A stretch of 64,000 bases of DNA from Hemicentrotus pulcherrimus (Eukaryota > Echinodermata > Echinoidea > Camarodonta > Strongylocentrotidae), in contig BEXV01001089.1 of the NCBI GenBank assembly GCA_003118195.1, positions 1 through 64,000 of the forward strand, in the 5' to 3' direction. Below are positions 11,115 through 24,200 of this stretch, one piece after another; position 1 is the first letter of the stretch; the number at the start of each line of letters is the position of its first letter. Below the pieces are notes generated by a model. The model was not told where the DNA came from, made no database searches, and was given only the letters and a program-made list of their open reading frames with translations. Position numbers and translations under genes: made by a program.

Positions 11115-12211
11115 TCAGTTAGGGCCTGGTAGTGGGTGCTTGCTCATCTCAATCACAGGAATATGATCATCTTCAAGCCCTTCACCGTGACTGTCCGAGC
11201 TATAGCCTTGGTTCACATGTCCAACGTCCTGGAGCCGACTCCGCCCCTTCCCTTTACCCCTCGACTTGGTCTTCCTCAGTCTGGAAGATTGGGCTTTGCC
11301 CCCCTCATGCCCCTTTCTCCTCTTACGGGACCTGCTGGAAGCAGGGTGGCTGCTCTGCTTCTCGTTTTCACTGCTGTCCGAGACCACAAGGTGCTCAAGG
11401 CTGTTGGGTAGAGGGAAACTCTCCATGCTGACTGTGAGATTTGGGTGGTGACCAATGGGGTAATGGTCTTTGGGATCGGAGTTCATAGGGTGGTCGGAAA
11501 CCAGCTCATCAACATTTGGTCTCCCATCCCCACCCCTCCTCTTGTTCTTATCACCACCACCACCACCACTACTCATAGAAGAGTTAAATTTGGCATTTCC
11601 AACTTCACGCGATGCATGGGAGTCTTGAGAATTTGTCCTTGATGGAGCCAGTGGAGAAACCCGTTTTTCGTTGGACGTGTGGGAGCTGAAACCGCTTTTC
11701 TCACTTGACTGGCTCTCCCCGAGATCCTCACCCTCCCACCCATGCTTCGTAAATGGAGTAACTTTCCAATTCCTGCCCCTCCTTTGGGTCCCATCTATCC
11801 CTCCTGAATGTCTGCTCCCGTAAGAGCTAGTGTCTGCATGTGAGCTATCGCTACCCATGTAACCGCCCAAGCCATCGCTACTCTGGCGAAGGGAGTAGGC
11901 CGATGATGACGAGGCGTTCGATGTGTTAGAGTCCTTATGCTGAATACTCCCAGGCTTTGAAGGTCTTTGGTTCCCATCTCCATCTTCAGACAGGCGGGCG
12001 GTGTCTCTGATTGGGAAGACAGCAGCAGTATGTGGCCTTGGTAGCCTCTTCAGGATATTCTTCTTGGGTGGGCGCTTGCTTTGTGACGTCTCAAGAGAAC
12101 GCTCTTCCTCTGTGGGTTCGTTTATTTGCTGGGTGGTGGAATCATCACCCCAAGCCTGTACAGTGCTTGTCTTCATCTGCACTCCAGTAGCTCTCCTTTC
12201 CTCCAGAGTTC
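11115..12211 (-). CDS. Polycystin exon 49: terminal exon, disordered basic tail
   Basis: 1,097 nt including TAA at 11115-11117. Ser-, Gly-, Asp- and Arg-rich, without a folded domain. Basic clusters include KRPPKKNILKRLPR near the start and SSRSRKRRKGHEGG with LRKTKSRGKGKGRSR near the end, which look like nuclear-localisation signals. Ends KHPLPGPN. The exon is larger than any other in the gene. No poly(A) signal was found close downstream. Confidence 0.93.
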
Positions 12212-15200
12212 CTGTGAAATGATCAATACACATAATTGTAATCATACAATCATATTTCCAAGGAATGTAGAAATTTGGAGTTATGCAGTAACATGTTGAA
12301 GATACAAACTCCTGGATTACAGGTACAGAAAAATATTGCAGAGATCTATCGTCCATTCTGAGACACAAGAACTCTAAGTTACACTGCCCTCATGGCTCCA
12401 TAGGAATGTTTAACCTTTAATCTTTAACCTATAGAAGTTACCTCGAGTTCTAGCGATGGTAAAGAATTTGAATTCACAGGTCGTTCTCATTTTTCTTTAA
12501 CTATGCATATTCATTTTGATAATTTTGTTACATTCATAATGGGTCTGTGATAGCAGCATTGTAGTTAACTCATAACTATCTAGACATGCAAAATCAAGGG
12601 ATTCACTCCACAAACCTAGATTCCTCATGGGCTGAGGGAAGGCAACCTGCCCATCATCCTTTCGATAGGCCGTGGCTGGTCGACCTGTGTCAGCCTCGTT
12701 CAGGTCGGTACAAGAGAGGGCGCTATCATCTCCGATGTCGTAGGAAGCCAGGGATCCCGAGGCTGTTAACTGACCACTGTCCCTGTCAAGACCATCGATC
12801 CCTGGTCCGTCACTCTCCAGCCCATCTTGTTGTCGAGATAGTTGCAGCTGGCGGAAGATTTCCAGCTCTAGCCTGGCCCTAGGGTGAGGGTGGTTGATGG
12901 TATTAAAACAATTGAATATGATTCAAAATTGTAAAACACATTCTTAAAGTCATTGTTTAACAATGTTAAATCTGAGATGCACGGCCCTACGTGTTATCAG
13001 TGTCTGTGATATGGTGTAATATTGAAGTCCTAAAAAGATTGCGCTTCAAAGTGATCATGAAGTGCCTCAAAAAATTAAAAAATCTTTGAGTGACCAGTTT
13101 TACCATACTCATTTTCCCCAATAGACTGTAGTGTTAGTAATTATAAAAACCGTTGGGAAAATGAAAATTTTTTTTTTGATTTCCGATCATAAATTTCTTG
13201 ATAATCAGGCAGGCGATAGGCTTATAAAATTCATGGGGTTCCTGACTGACTTTCAGAATCAGAGGCAATGTTACTGAGTCACTTTAAGTAGACCTCTCCC
13301 AAAGATATCCTGGGTACAATCAACAAAAGTTTCCTAATGGACGCTGAAAACAATGATTGAACATATCTGTTACCTACATGTATCCTAGCTTTCTATCTTA
13401 TTTCCTAACTAATCTATTTGACATCTTAAAAATTATTACCTACCCATCTCCTCTCTTACATATCTTTATTCATCATCTTGTCTCCCACTACTCTTACCGA
13501 TAAACTATCTATATTAAATCTTTCCATTTGTACCCATTCATCTTATCTCGCACCAATATTTTCCTTCCTCTATCTCTCCCATTTCCCTTCTCATCTCGTC
13601 TTACCTCAATCCCTTATGTCTATCGGGCTCATCATCATCTGGTGATGTCATCAGCTCTCGCAGCTCCGGATTGTTAAAGTACAGCTGCTCTTCCAAACGT
13701 TGCACCCGCTCTTCGAACTTGTCATTGTCAAATTCTTGATCCTGTTTCATGAAAATAGACCATGGTGTCCATAAAAATCAAAGGAAAAACGAACTCATTT
13801 CTAAAGGTGTGAACATCTTCTGAAGCATCAAAACAACTCCTATGTCTGTGGAACTGTCATGCAAGGTCATAAAGCTGATTTCCCAATCATTCAGCTTTCA
13901 ACTCCGGGGTCTCACTAAAAATGACACTCATCATATTGTACACAACAAGGCCACTTCACAGTTACAGCAAAATGGGCATTTAAAAAAATGAATCAAGAGT
14001 AACAAAGCAGAAATGACTTCCAGCGTTCTTGATGGTAAGGCTGTAACAAGCCCTTGGTACAACAAACCATGTTTATGTGAACAAGGTAAACTTGCTGAAA
14101 CTACCATTGTTTATATGTGCTCATTCAGGTTTCAGAGAGCCAAATGTTAATCCCTATAATGCCATCAAGTTTACAAACATTTGTCTAACACTCAATTTCA
14201 TATGATACAAATTTCCTTGTTTTTTGTGAGCATCATTCCACAATGAATCCATTTTGAATATCAAAAAGACAGCTTTTCCTCTGTTAGAAATGTAAGATTA
14301 CAACAGAAAAATTTGGGAGCTTGAAGCTTTAAATCGCAATGTAAGGGTCAAAGCATTGAATGTTACCCATGGAATGAAATCTGTCTTGAACTCATAGAAA
14401 CTGTGTGTTATAATAATAATAACAATAGCCTAATAGTCCACTCCAAATTTTATTAAACCAAAACAGAAATTCTTTTTGCCCTATCGATTGTGAGCCAGGC
14501 AGCCACTGAGCAGCTTTATCCCTTATTGTTGAACGCTTAACAAGGTATCAACAACTCTCATCTTTTAACGTCTTTTGGTATGACGCGGCCGGGTTTGAAC
14601 GCACGACCTGCCGGTTGTGAGGCGGATGCTCTACTGACTGAGCCAACACTTCGGTGCAAAATCAAATTACATCCAAGGAGGTTAAAGGGGATGTAGCATG
14701 GCAAATACTGGTCAACACAATCTACGACTTCTTTTGGACAGCTGCACGTATATGAATGGACTTGAACATTGGTCAGTGCGCGCTAGCGTTCGCGAAAAAG
14801 ACCGAAGCTCTGTCCGTAGTCGTATCATACCCTATCGGCCCCGAGGCAGGGCATGGGAACGACGACACGTAGTCTTGTCGTGCTACACCCCCTTTAAAGT
14901 CATGATCATGCACTAACCTCTGATGGATAACTGGAGATGCCGTCATCATGGTAATTCTGGGTGGCATCAGAATCATCCAGGTAGTCCAGGGGTTTGTCTG
15001 GTAGGCCGTTCTGATGCAGAATGGCATTCATCCTGAAGACAAGCTCGTCCACTTGATACTGGATCTCTGCCATGGTAAACTCCTGCAGTAATAGTAGTGG
15101 TAATAATAGATTAATAATGACAATAGTAACAATACATTTATAATAATAATAATAATGATAATGCTAATAACAATAATATCAAAAATAATAATAACAATAA

Positions 15201-18200
15201 AAATAAAAATAATAACAATTACAATAATACAAAATAAAATATGATAATAATAACAATGGAAAGGGCTAATATAGCACAAAGTAATTCATAGAATTTGCGA
15301 TGCCCTTTACATTTTTAAAAAACAATTTTACATTAAGCATACAATATATCAGAACATAGAATACATGGAAATACAAGAGCGATTCAACCAGAAATAATTC
15401 CACATTGAAATCAATATTTATGTAAGTGTGAAATTCGCCTATATTGTGAGAAATGAAAAAAAAAAGAGAGAGGGGGAATACTATGATAGTGACAATGACA
15501 AGATAGTCAGAGAGCGAGAGAGAGAGAGAGAGAGGGAGAGAGGGGAGGGAGGGAGGATAGACAGAAACAGAAATGAGACGAGCAGAAAGTGGGGGAGAAA
15601 GAGGAATATAAAAATAAAGATGAGCAAAGATACACAAAAAAGGGGAGTGGGAAAGAACAAGAATGAGTACACAAAGAAAGGGGAGTGACAGGGAGAAAAA
15701 AACAAAGTGGTTAAAACATCAGATACAATAAACGAATCAAGCGTCATCATAACAAACATCATTATGACCATGCTATATTTATCACTGTTAATTAAACTAA
15801 CCATAACTACTACAGCTATCATCATGATCATCTCTTAACATTAACCAAGAAAACCATATACATTACCATCACTGTCATGGTCATCATCATCATCATCATA
15901 ATCCTCCTCCTCTTTCTCATCATCATCACCGTCATCATATGCATCATAATCTTCATCACCATTTTCATTTTCCTCCTTTTCCTCCTCCTCATCATCATCA
16001 TCATCACCATCATTCTCCTTTTCCTTTTCATCATCAACTCCACCACCATCCTCATCATCATCACCATCGGTGATATCATCATCATCACCTGAACCTACCA
16101 TTGGTAGCTTGTCTCTGTCGCTATCATCCACCTCCTCCTGTCTGATGCCCAACCAGCATAGGAAACGGTGCCAGAAGAAGCTGATGACCTCCTGACCGCT
16201 GATCGTCTCAAGAGGGCAGTGCTTGACCTTCCGGTAGTTGTGACAGAGGATAGCTTTCATCTATAGACAAAAGAAGACCCAATAACAGATTAATGCTGTG
16301 ATGTAGTTACAGGTATATACCCCAATCTTTGAAGCAGTGTTTAAAACTGCAAAGCACTGTTTAGTACATTCAGTATAAGTTTCCCTGTCATACAAATAAA
16401 CTAGCCATGAAGAGCAGCTATAATTCAGGCCATAGCGCAAAACCAATTACATTTGCTCAAAACTCTATTCATTCATTTATCTATTCATGTAAATATTTTA
16501 CATATAGTCTGTATATTTCATACAGAGTGATCTCTTTAGTACACAGCACATGTATTTACGAGAGAGCCCTATAATGCCTAATGCAACTAAATTACAACAA
16601 AGTAAATAATCATTTGGTGCCAAAATATTTGAATAAAATATAGAAAACATTTTGGACATTTGACAACATCTTTATACATAAATCAAATCAAGTTTACAAT
16701 AAAACCACAGGAGGTAAGTAGTTCCTGATCCAAACTCATTCCCATTGGTTTTTAGATCAACCACTATCTTACCAATCCAGCCATGAAGATGACCATGCAG
16801 ATGACATAAGTAATGTAGAACATCGGCCAGAGGACCGGGAAGAGAAACCACAGCTTGGTGTGGTCCGGGGCAGATCCGACGATGAGGGAGCTGATCACCT
16901 CGTAGGCGGGGTAGACGTTCCTGAAGGGGTAATAGTGGCTCCCAAAGAGAAGGTTTCCAAGGCATGCAAAGGCTGTCTCCAGTATGGTGTAGCACAGCTG
17001 GAATGAAAAGAGATTACAAAGGTGAGGATAGGTCAAATCATTTACGAATAATAATGATTTATAACTAAAACAATATCAAGAGAATAATCAACAAAATACA
17101 TGTAGCTACACTCATAAATTGTGCACATTTCCATTATGGGGTCATGGTTTTAGAGGTACCAGTGGTGGTGCTGATTATAATGGTTGTGGTTATGTTAGTG
17201 ACAGTTGATGTGGTGGTGGAGATAATGGTGATAGTTGTGGCTGTGGTAGTGTGTTGGAGATGGTTGTCATTGTAGTGTGTCGGAGATGGATGTCATAGTA
17301 GTATCTTGGGAATGGTTGTTGTGGTGGTGGTGGTCGTGGTTATGGTGGAGGTTGTAGATGTGGTGGTGTGATAGTAATGCTGGTGGTGAGGGTGGTCATG
17401 GTAGGGGTTGCTTGGGTGTGGTGGTTGCGGTGCTGGAAGTTGAAGGTTTCAAAGGTGGAGGTGGTTGGGATGGTGATGGCAGTGGCAGTGGTAGTGGTAG
17501 TTGCAGAGGTAGTGACATCAAAAGTAGTAGTGATAGTGGTAATATCTCACTAATGATGGACATTTTCTCTCACCATGTGGAGAAGCAGGTGTCCCAGGGC
17601 AGCCTCAAAGACGGCACCAAACATAGCAAACATACGGTTGAACCTCAAAAGATGAAGGGACTTAAGCGTCACAATGAAGAGGATGAGGCCAATCAGATCT
17701 CGCAGACGCTACAAAAACAAAATTAATATGCATTACTACACATCACTTGATCAAAACTTTAACTTAACAGATCGTCTACAGGAAACGTTTGGCTCCTGTA
17801 TGAAGCCTATTGAAAAGAGACAATTCAGTAGTCAATGACTTTATGTTTGCCCTTATCATTTTCTCACAGGATGTCGAAGGATCCTTGATGAAATGAATTC
17901 CTGATGATAGGAATCATTTTGATATTGAATCAGGAATGACAGGGTTTTAAAAAATACATTTTCTCTTGCTTTTTAAAACATAAAATTTGAAACTTAAATG
18001 AACATAAAAATTAACCTAAATGATGTTTGTTGAAAAAAAGAAGAAAAGGAGAAAATTAGAAATACTGTTTGCGCTAAGAAACATTTACTATCATTATTAA
18101 AACCTGAATGTTTAAAAATCCTTGAACTTTAATCCACTTCATGGATGATGTGAACTATAACCTCTCCTTAGAATATAAAAATTACATGAATACAAGATGG

Positions 18201-21200
18201 ATTGACTACATACCTGATCCCACCAAGCTAAGAAGGATAGATCAACAAACTCTTCAAGGTAGGTAGCCTTTAACCTCCTCCCTGCTTCACTTACATAAGC
18301 AAAGCGATAGACATACATGGCAAAGTATGTGATGGAGACTAGTATGAGAGACAACTGTTTGTTAAAATGAATAAGAAGAGGAAATGAGGAATGATTATTT
18401 TGTGTTGCAAACATTGAAAGTCACTTTTCACCATCAAATTAATACAACTGTATAAAAAAGGACGATGCAATACGCTTTTTCAAAAGAACTTTACACTTCT
18501 TTATCAACTGAGACCAATCTCCCTGACTGACCACTTTGCAAAATTGGCTGAACTCTTCATCTATCGCCAACTACTAGCAGATATCGAATATAACATTGAC
18601 CCTCAAAAGTATGGAAGTCGGAGAGGAAATTCCACTGCTCATTATCTCGTCAATCTTCTACATTTCCTCCACACCAATGCTGATCGGCTCCAAACTGTTT
18701 CCACCATTGTTGTAACTGATTTCTCAAAAGCTTTAGACTTAGTCAATCACAATATCCCAATAAATAAACTCTTCGCAATGGGTGCTCGACAATACCTGCT
18801 GCCATGGATCAGTAGCTTTCTGAATGGACGAGAACAGATGACAAGATACAACAGAGTACTTTCATCTTCTCTTACTCCAGTTGGAGGTGTACCCTAGGGC
18901 ACTCGCCTTGGGCCAGCAATTTTCCTTGCATTGATTAATGAAGCATTGAGAGATGCAGCAGGTATATCCAGATGTAAATACGTCAATGACATAACCTTCG
19001 CAGAAAGCAGCAGACGAGGGTCAAGTAACATGATGCCCTCCACCTTAACACTGTTCCATCAATGGTGTTTGGATAACGGTCTTCGCATCAATTTGTCAAA
19101 GTGCAAATCGATGAGGGTGCCCTTCTCACAGACCGAACTTCCACCTTTGCATCTTGAGCTTGATGATGCAACTCTGCAGGAAGTGAAAGAGCTCAAGCTT
19201 CTGGGTGTCATACTGCAGCATGACCTACGTTGGGACAGCCACGTTAGTGATATCACAGGAAGGGCATCGCGAAAATTCTACATCATTCGGGCACTAAAGC
19301 GTTTTCGCGCCCCTGTGGAAGATCTCCTCACAATTTACACGTGCTACATCCGACCTGTGCTGAAGTACTGTGTTCCAGTTTGGAATTCATCCATCACATC
19401 GATTTCATGATCGATATCACAGCTATGAACATGCACTCCAGATTTCAGGTCTACAATCCCTCTCTGACAGAAGGGATCATCTTTGCCTAAGGTTCGCAGA
19501 ATCGATCTACAAGCACTTTCGCGACTGGCTTCCAGAGATGCAGAGCACGAATCAACGATTGAGACACAGTGAAAGATTGAGAGACTTTAAATGCCGAACT
19601 GAAAGACTGAGACATAGCCCTCTTCCTTACTTGGTAAGGACTCTGAACGAACATTTTTTCTGATGGCAATAATTTTGTATGTCTGATATTCACTCTGCTG
19701 AGTGTAATGCATTGAGTGTAATGCACTCCTTGTGGGTAATACTTACCAGTAATTGTGCAATAGGTATTTAATCATTGAATTTTTTAATCAATTTGCAATT
19801 ATTTCATATTAAATTGTAAATTAAAATTAATATCAATAGCATTGAATTTTAAAGAACGAGCAATACTTGAATATGAATGAAATCACACCGATCACCTAGT
19901 AGTTAGCCAGTGCAATATGTTTATTTTAATATTTTTATTATCAACAAATCTCAATATTCTTCACGAATTTGCAATGAAATTTACTTTATTTCTTAATCTA
20001 TCATGAAATTCAATTCCAATATTCCCGATATGTTTTACCAATGACACAAAATCAACCCTTCGGCATGCCAAATCGTCATAGTAATTATGGTTTTAATGAT
20101 TAATTTCAATAGTATATTTTTAAAATGTTTCAATTATGTTTGTCATGCTTATTAATTGAAATTAATGATAGTTGTCATTTGATCACTTTTATTTGAATTT
20201 CAATGTTGACTGCCTAGACTGTTTTAATATATGTTTGTATAATTGCTTTTATCATGTATATACATTGTAAACTGTTGTTACCATTGCAATTCAGTCTTTG
20301 GACTGCGAGAATGGATAATTATCAATAAAATCCTTCAATCAATCAAATCAACCTTCAATACACAACAAGACACTTTCATGAACGTGTCACTTTTGAGAGT
20401 GATTTTGACGTGTAAAAGGTTTGCACCTAAAAAAAACCCACATAAAATTTGGCACAACATGACAATTCTTTAACATGAAAATCGTCAAGACCAAACTTAA
20501 TAATTATAAAAACGATATTACAAATATGAACATATATACGATGCTTATATAAATCATTGAAATATATTTACACATACATTCCAGTTATATTGGAAAATAA
20601 TCTACCAAAGAAAAAGCCATGTACAGCTTAACCATGAAACGAAAGGGAAGAATGAAGTAACATACCTCTACCCATGACCATGCACTGCGGAAGTACGCTC
20701 TTCCTTGCTTCACAACTTTCACAATCTCTTGCTTAGAGATCAGCGCCACCAGCAGGACAAACAAAAGCTGTGAATAAATGAAGGCAGAACTTGTAATATA
20801 TATTTTATTTGAATGCAGCAACTGCAGCCGGACCTACCTCTCTAGGATTGGCCTGTTTAGTCATAGCAGGAGCTGCACACCAAGAAACTAACTAGTAGAG
20901 CTAGCGCAATATTCTATTGTCTTTAGAGACGGACAGATGCTGAGGTTTAAAAGGAACAATGAAAGAGGCTACAAGAAAAGCAGAAAATGACATACTTTGC
21001 ATGGCAGCCTTGTTTGGCAAACTTTCACATGGAGATTGGATTCAGCTTTATCAGAAAGGGTGGTAGGAGCAAAGGCATAGAGTGTGATGTCATATTAGCC
21101 AAGTTGTCAAAGTAGCTGGTTCCAACCAATTTTGTGCTAAACAATGGAGTGGTGACCACACCAGAGGGCCAAACAATGAATTAACCATGCTTCAGTCCAT

Positions 21201-24200
21201 TGCTTGAATGATATTGCATTGACCCTTATGCGCAGGCTCTGTTGTTTGGAACCAGTAACCTAGACGACGAGCGAATATGACGTTGGCACTTTGGTACTCT
21301 ATTTGACCTACATTTTTAAAATGGAAGTATCAATCATTTAACATCCCTTTTTCCTACGCTGTGGGAATGGATGTTTCATTTCCTTAGTGGCCCTTCTCCA
21401 AGCCTTCCAAGGTCTTAAGCATCAGCCTTGACGAGGCCAGATACTCTCAAGTCTTCCCTGAAAGTCAATCGCTCTCTGAAGCCAATATCTAACCAAATGG
21501 TCATACCATCTCAGTCTACCTAAGACTTTGGGAATTTCCTCTACCTTCCCAGACATCGAATGTACATTTGTTCCCCAGAATTTTGTTGTAAATCCCTTTT
21601 TTTTACCAAACTAAAATCCACCTAAAACTTGTATATGTATATGAGGAAGTTCAGCAGAAATCAATAATTTTTGTTTGAAAACACTTTGAAATAATAAAAG
21701 CGGACAGTTCTTGAGGAGACTTGTGAAGAATATTTAAAACCAAATTGGTACTACAAACCATGTTTACAATACTCGGTTATACTCTCGTAATCATAACACT
21801 TTTTTATTGTTTATTGTTAAAGATCACTAGAAAGTGTGTTACCTCGCATGCCATAATGAAGTAGTCATAGGGTCTCTCATAGCGGTACAGTTGGACTGAC
21901 TCAACTTTGGGCATGGGATACACAGCACCAGAACCGGGTATCTCAGCAACAAATGCTACGGCACTGCAGAAAACATTTTAAAAAATAGAATGTATTTCAT
22001 ATCAACAACATTTTAATACATTCATGTTTACATATTCAAAGGTAATTTAATACTTACAATGATATAGTGTACTTCTGGCTGTACGTTGTATCTTAAAAAT
22101 CCCATCATTGTCATTATAAACGAATACTCTCATTAATTTGTAAGATGATTATTAGGAAAAATTAAACAATGGGCAAATACCAGATGGACAGAACGTGAAA
22201 TACATTGTTTTTTAGCAGAAACATTGCGTAATGACTTGGAGCAAAGAGCTCTGCTCTATATTTCAAGTTTCAGGGTCCTAGATCAAGATCTCTGTGTGTT
22301 GTGTATTGTTCTCCCCTAAAAAGGTTGTAAGGGACATCAAAAAGGGTGGCTCAAAGGTGACAGCTCTGGTCTGTGCATCAATCTAGGAGATATTTCAACT
22401 AAATTTATAAATATTTTTTCACTTCAAAGATGGTTTGACTATCTGTATGGCTCAGACCATAAACTGCCATCATATTCAGGGGAAAGGATCCAAGATACAT
22501 GTTTTGCAGTGCGTAATGTTATTGTTCTACCCTGAAGATATTGTAAGGGGTATTGTAGAGGGTAAACTATAAGAGATATTCCTAGATATTTTGATTAACT
22601 CTATAAATGTTTTTTTTTACTACAAAGATAGTTTGACAAACTGTATGGGTAAGACCATTAAAAGACTATCATATCCAGGGGAAAGGATCCAAGATACATT
22701 TTTCCGTGCATAATGCTATTGTTCTCACCTGAAAAGATTGTTAGGGGCATTGTAAAGGGTGAGTTTTAAGAGCTATTTGTGGTTATTTCGACTAACTCAA
22801 TAAATAATTTTAAAAAATTCTACAAAAATAGTTTGACTAACTGTTTGGCTCAGACGATAAACTGCCATTATATCCCGTGGAAAGGATCCAAAATACAGGT
22901 TTGTTTTTAGTGCATAATTCTATTATTCTCACCTAAAAAGATTGTAAGGGGCATTGTAGAGGGTGAACTCTAAGATGACAGCTCTGGTCTGTGCATCGAT
23001 CCAGGAGTTATTACGTAGATGCCACAGAAGACTCTCAACATCATCCCTGTATTCAGAAAATTGTGTTATGTTTGAAACACTTATATACATAAACCGGTGC
23101 AACTAATTCATTCTTTAATGACAGTATCACATGGTCAATTTTTCTTACCTCTCACTCCTTCCTTAGAGAAAAAAAAAAATCTTTAGGAAAATTGAATAAA
23201 CAGCAAATGCAAACTGACTTTATGCTATATGAACCAAAGATAGCACCAAAATGGAAAGCTATAAATCATATAGATCAAATAAAAACTAACCTCGTATTGT
23301 TAAAATCCACAGCATACCCATCCCCTTCGTAACTGGTGAACATGCCCCACTTGCAGTAGCGCAGGAGCTGATGGGCACTACGGAACACCCACTTGTCCTC
23401 GGGACCGTAGGGCTCTCGACTAATGGTCCTCTTGGTGTATCCCCCCTGACAGTCCCCTATGATGGGGCGCAGGACAGGGGGTACGGTGCAGGTGTGTGGC
23501 CTGACCCTAAGCTGCCTCAAGGAAGGCCTGCCCAAGAGGATGCTCTGTCCGGTGATCATCACCGACCCCTGCAGCAATGGAGAGACATGTTAGGAGGACA
23601 ATCAGAAATGGTATTCTTTTATCCCAAAGAATATCATGTATCGAGATCTACGCTATGGCAGATATTACAATTTTCTGACCAAAAACTGCTTCAGAGAAGG
23701 CCTGCCAACAATGATACCTTCTCCACTGATTATACTGACCCCTACACCAATGGAGAGACATGTTAGGAGGACAATCAGAAATGGTATTATTTTACCTAAA
23801 GGTAAATGGTTTCATAAGAACTATGGTAAATGTGCAAGTATAATTCACTATGGTAATAAAGATATAAAAAGTAATGAAATGGTCTGGCATTCTAACTAAA
23901 ACCAAAGGCCACTACATACTTTCTCAAGTAATCATGACTCGACCCCTACAGTAATGAAGAGATACACCAGGAGTACAAACAGATAACAGTAGCCTTTAAT
24001 CAAAGGGAATACCAAACATGTAGACATCTAAATATATGGTACATTATGGCAGTTACTACAAAATTCCCTGACCCATTAGTGCATCAGAGAAGCCCTGCAC
24101 AAGAGGGTACTTGCTCCAGTGACCATCACCGACCCCTGCAGCAATGGAGAGACACGTTAGGAGGATCAACATGGAAAGACTATGATGTCACCTCAAGATG

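Noticed and set aside
11115..12368. Upstream ATG of the last exon's ORF as a separate 417-residue gene
   Set aside because: An AG acceptor at 12213-12212 in phase with exon 48 shows it is the terminal exon; the extra codons upstream are intron.
17358..17726. 122-residue Gly/Val-rich ORF
   Set aside because: Translation of a GTG microsatellite running into antisense of exon 43.
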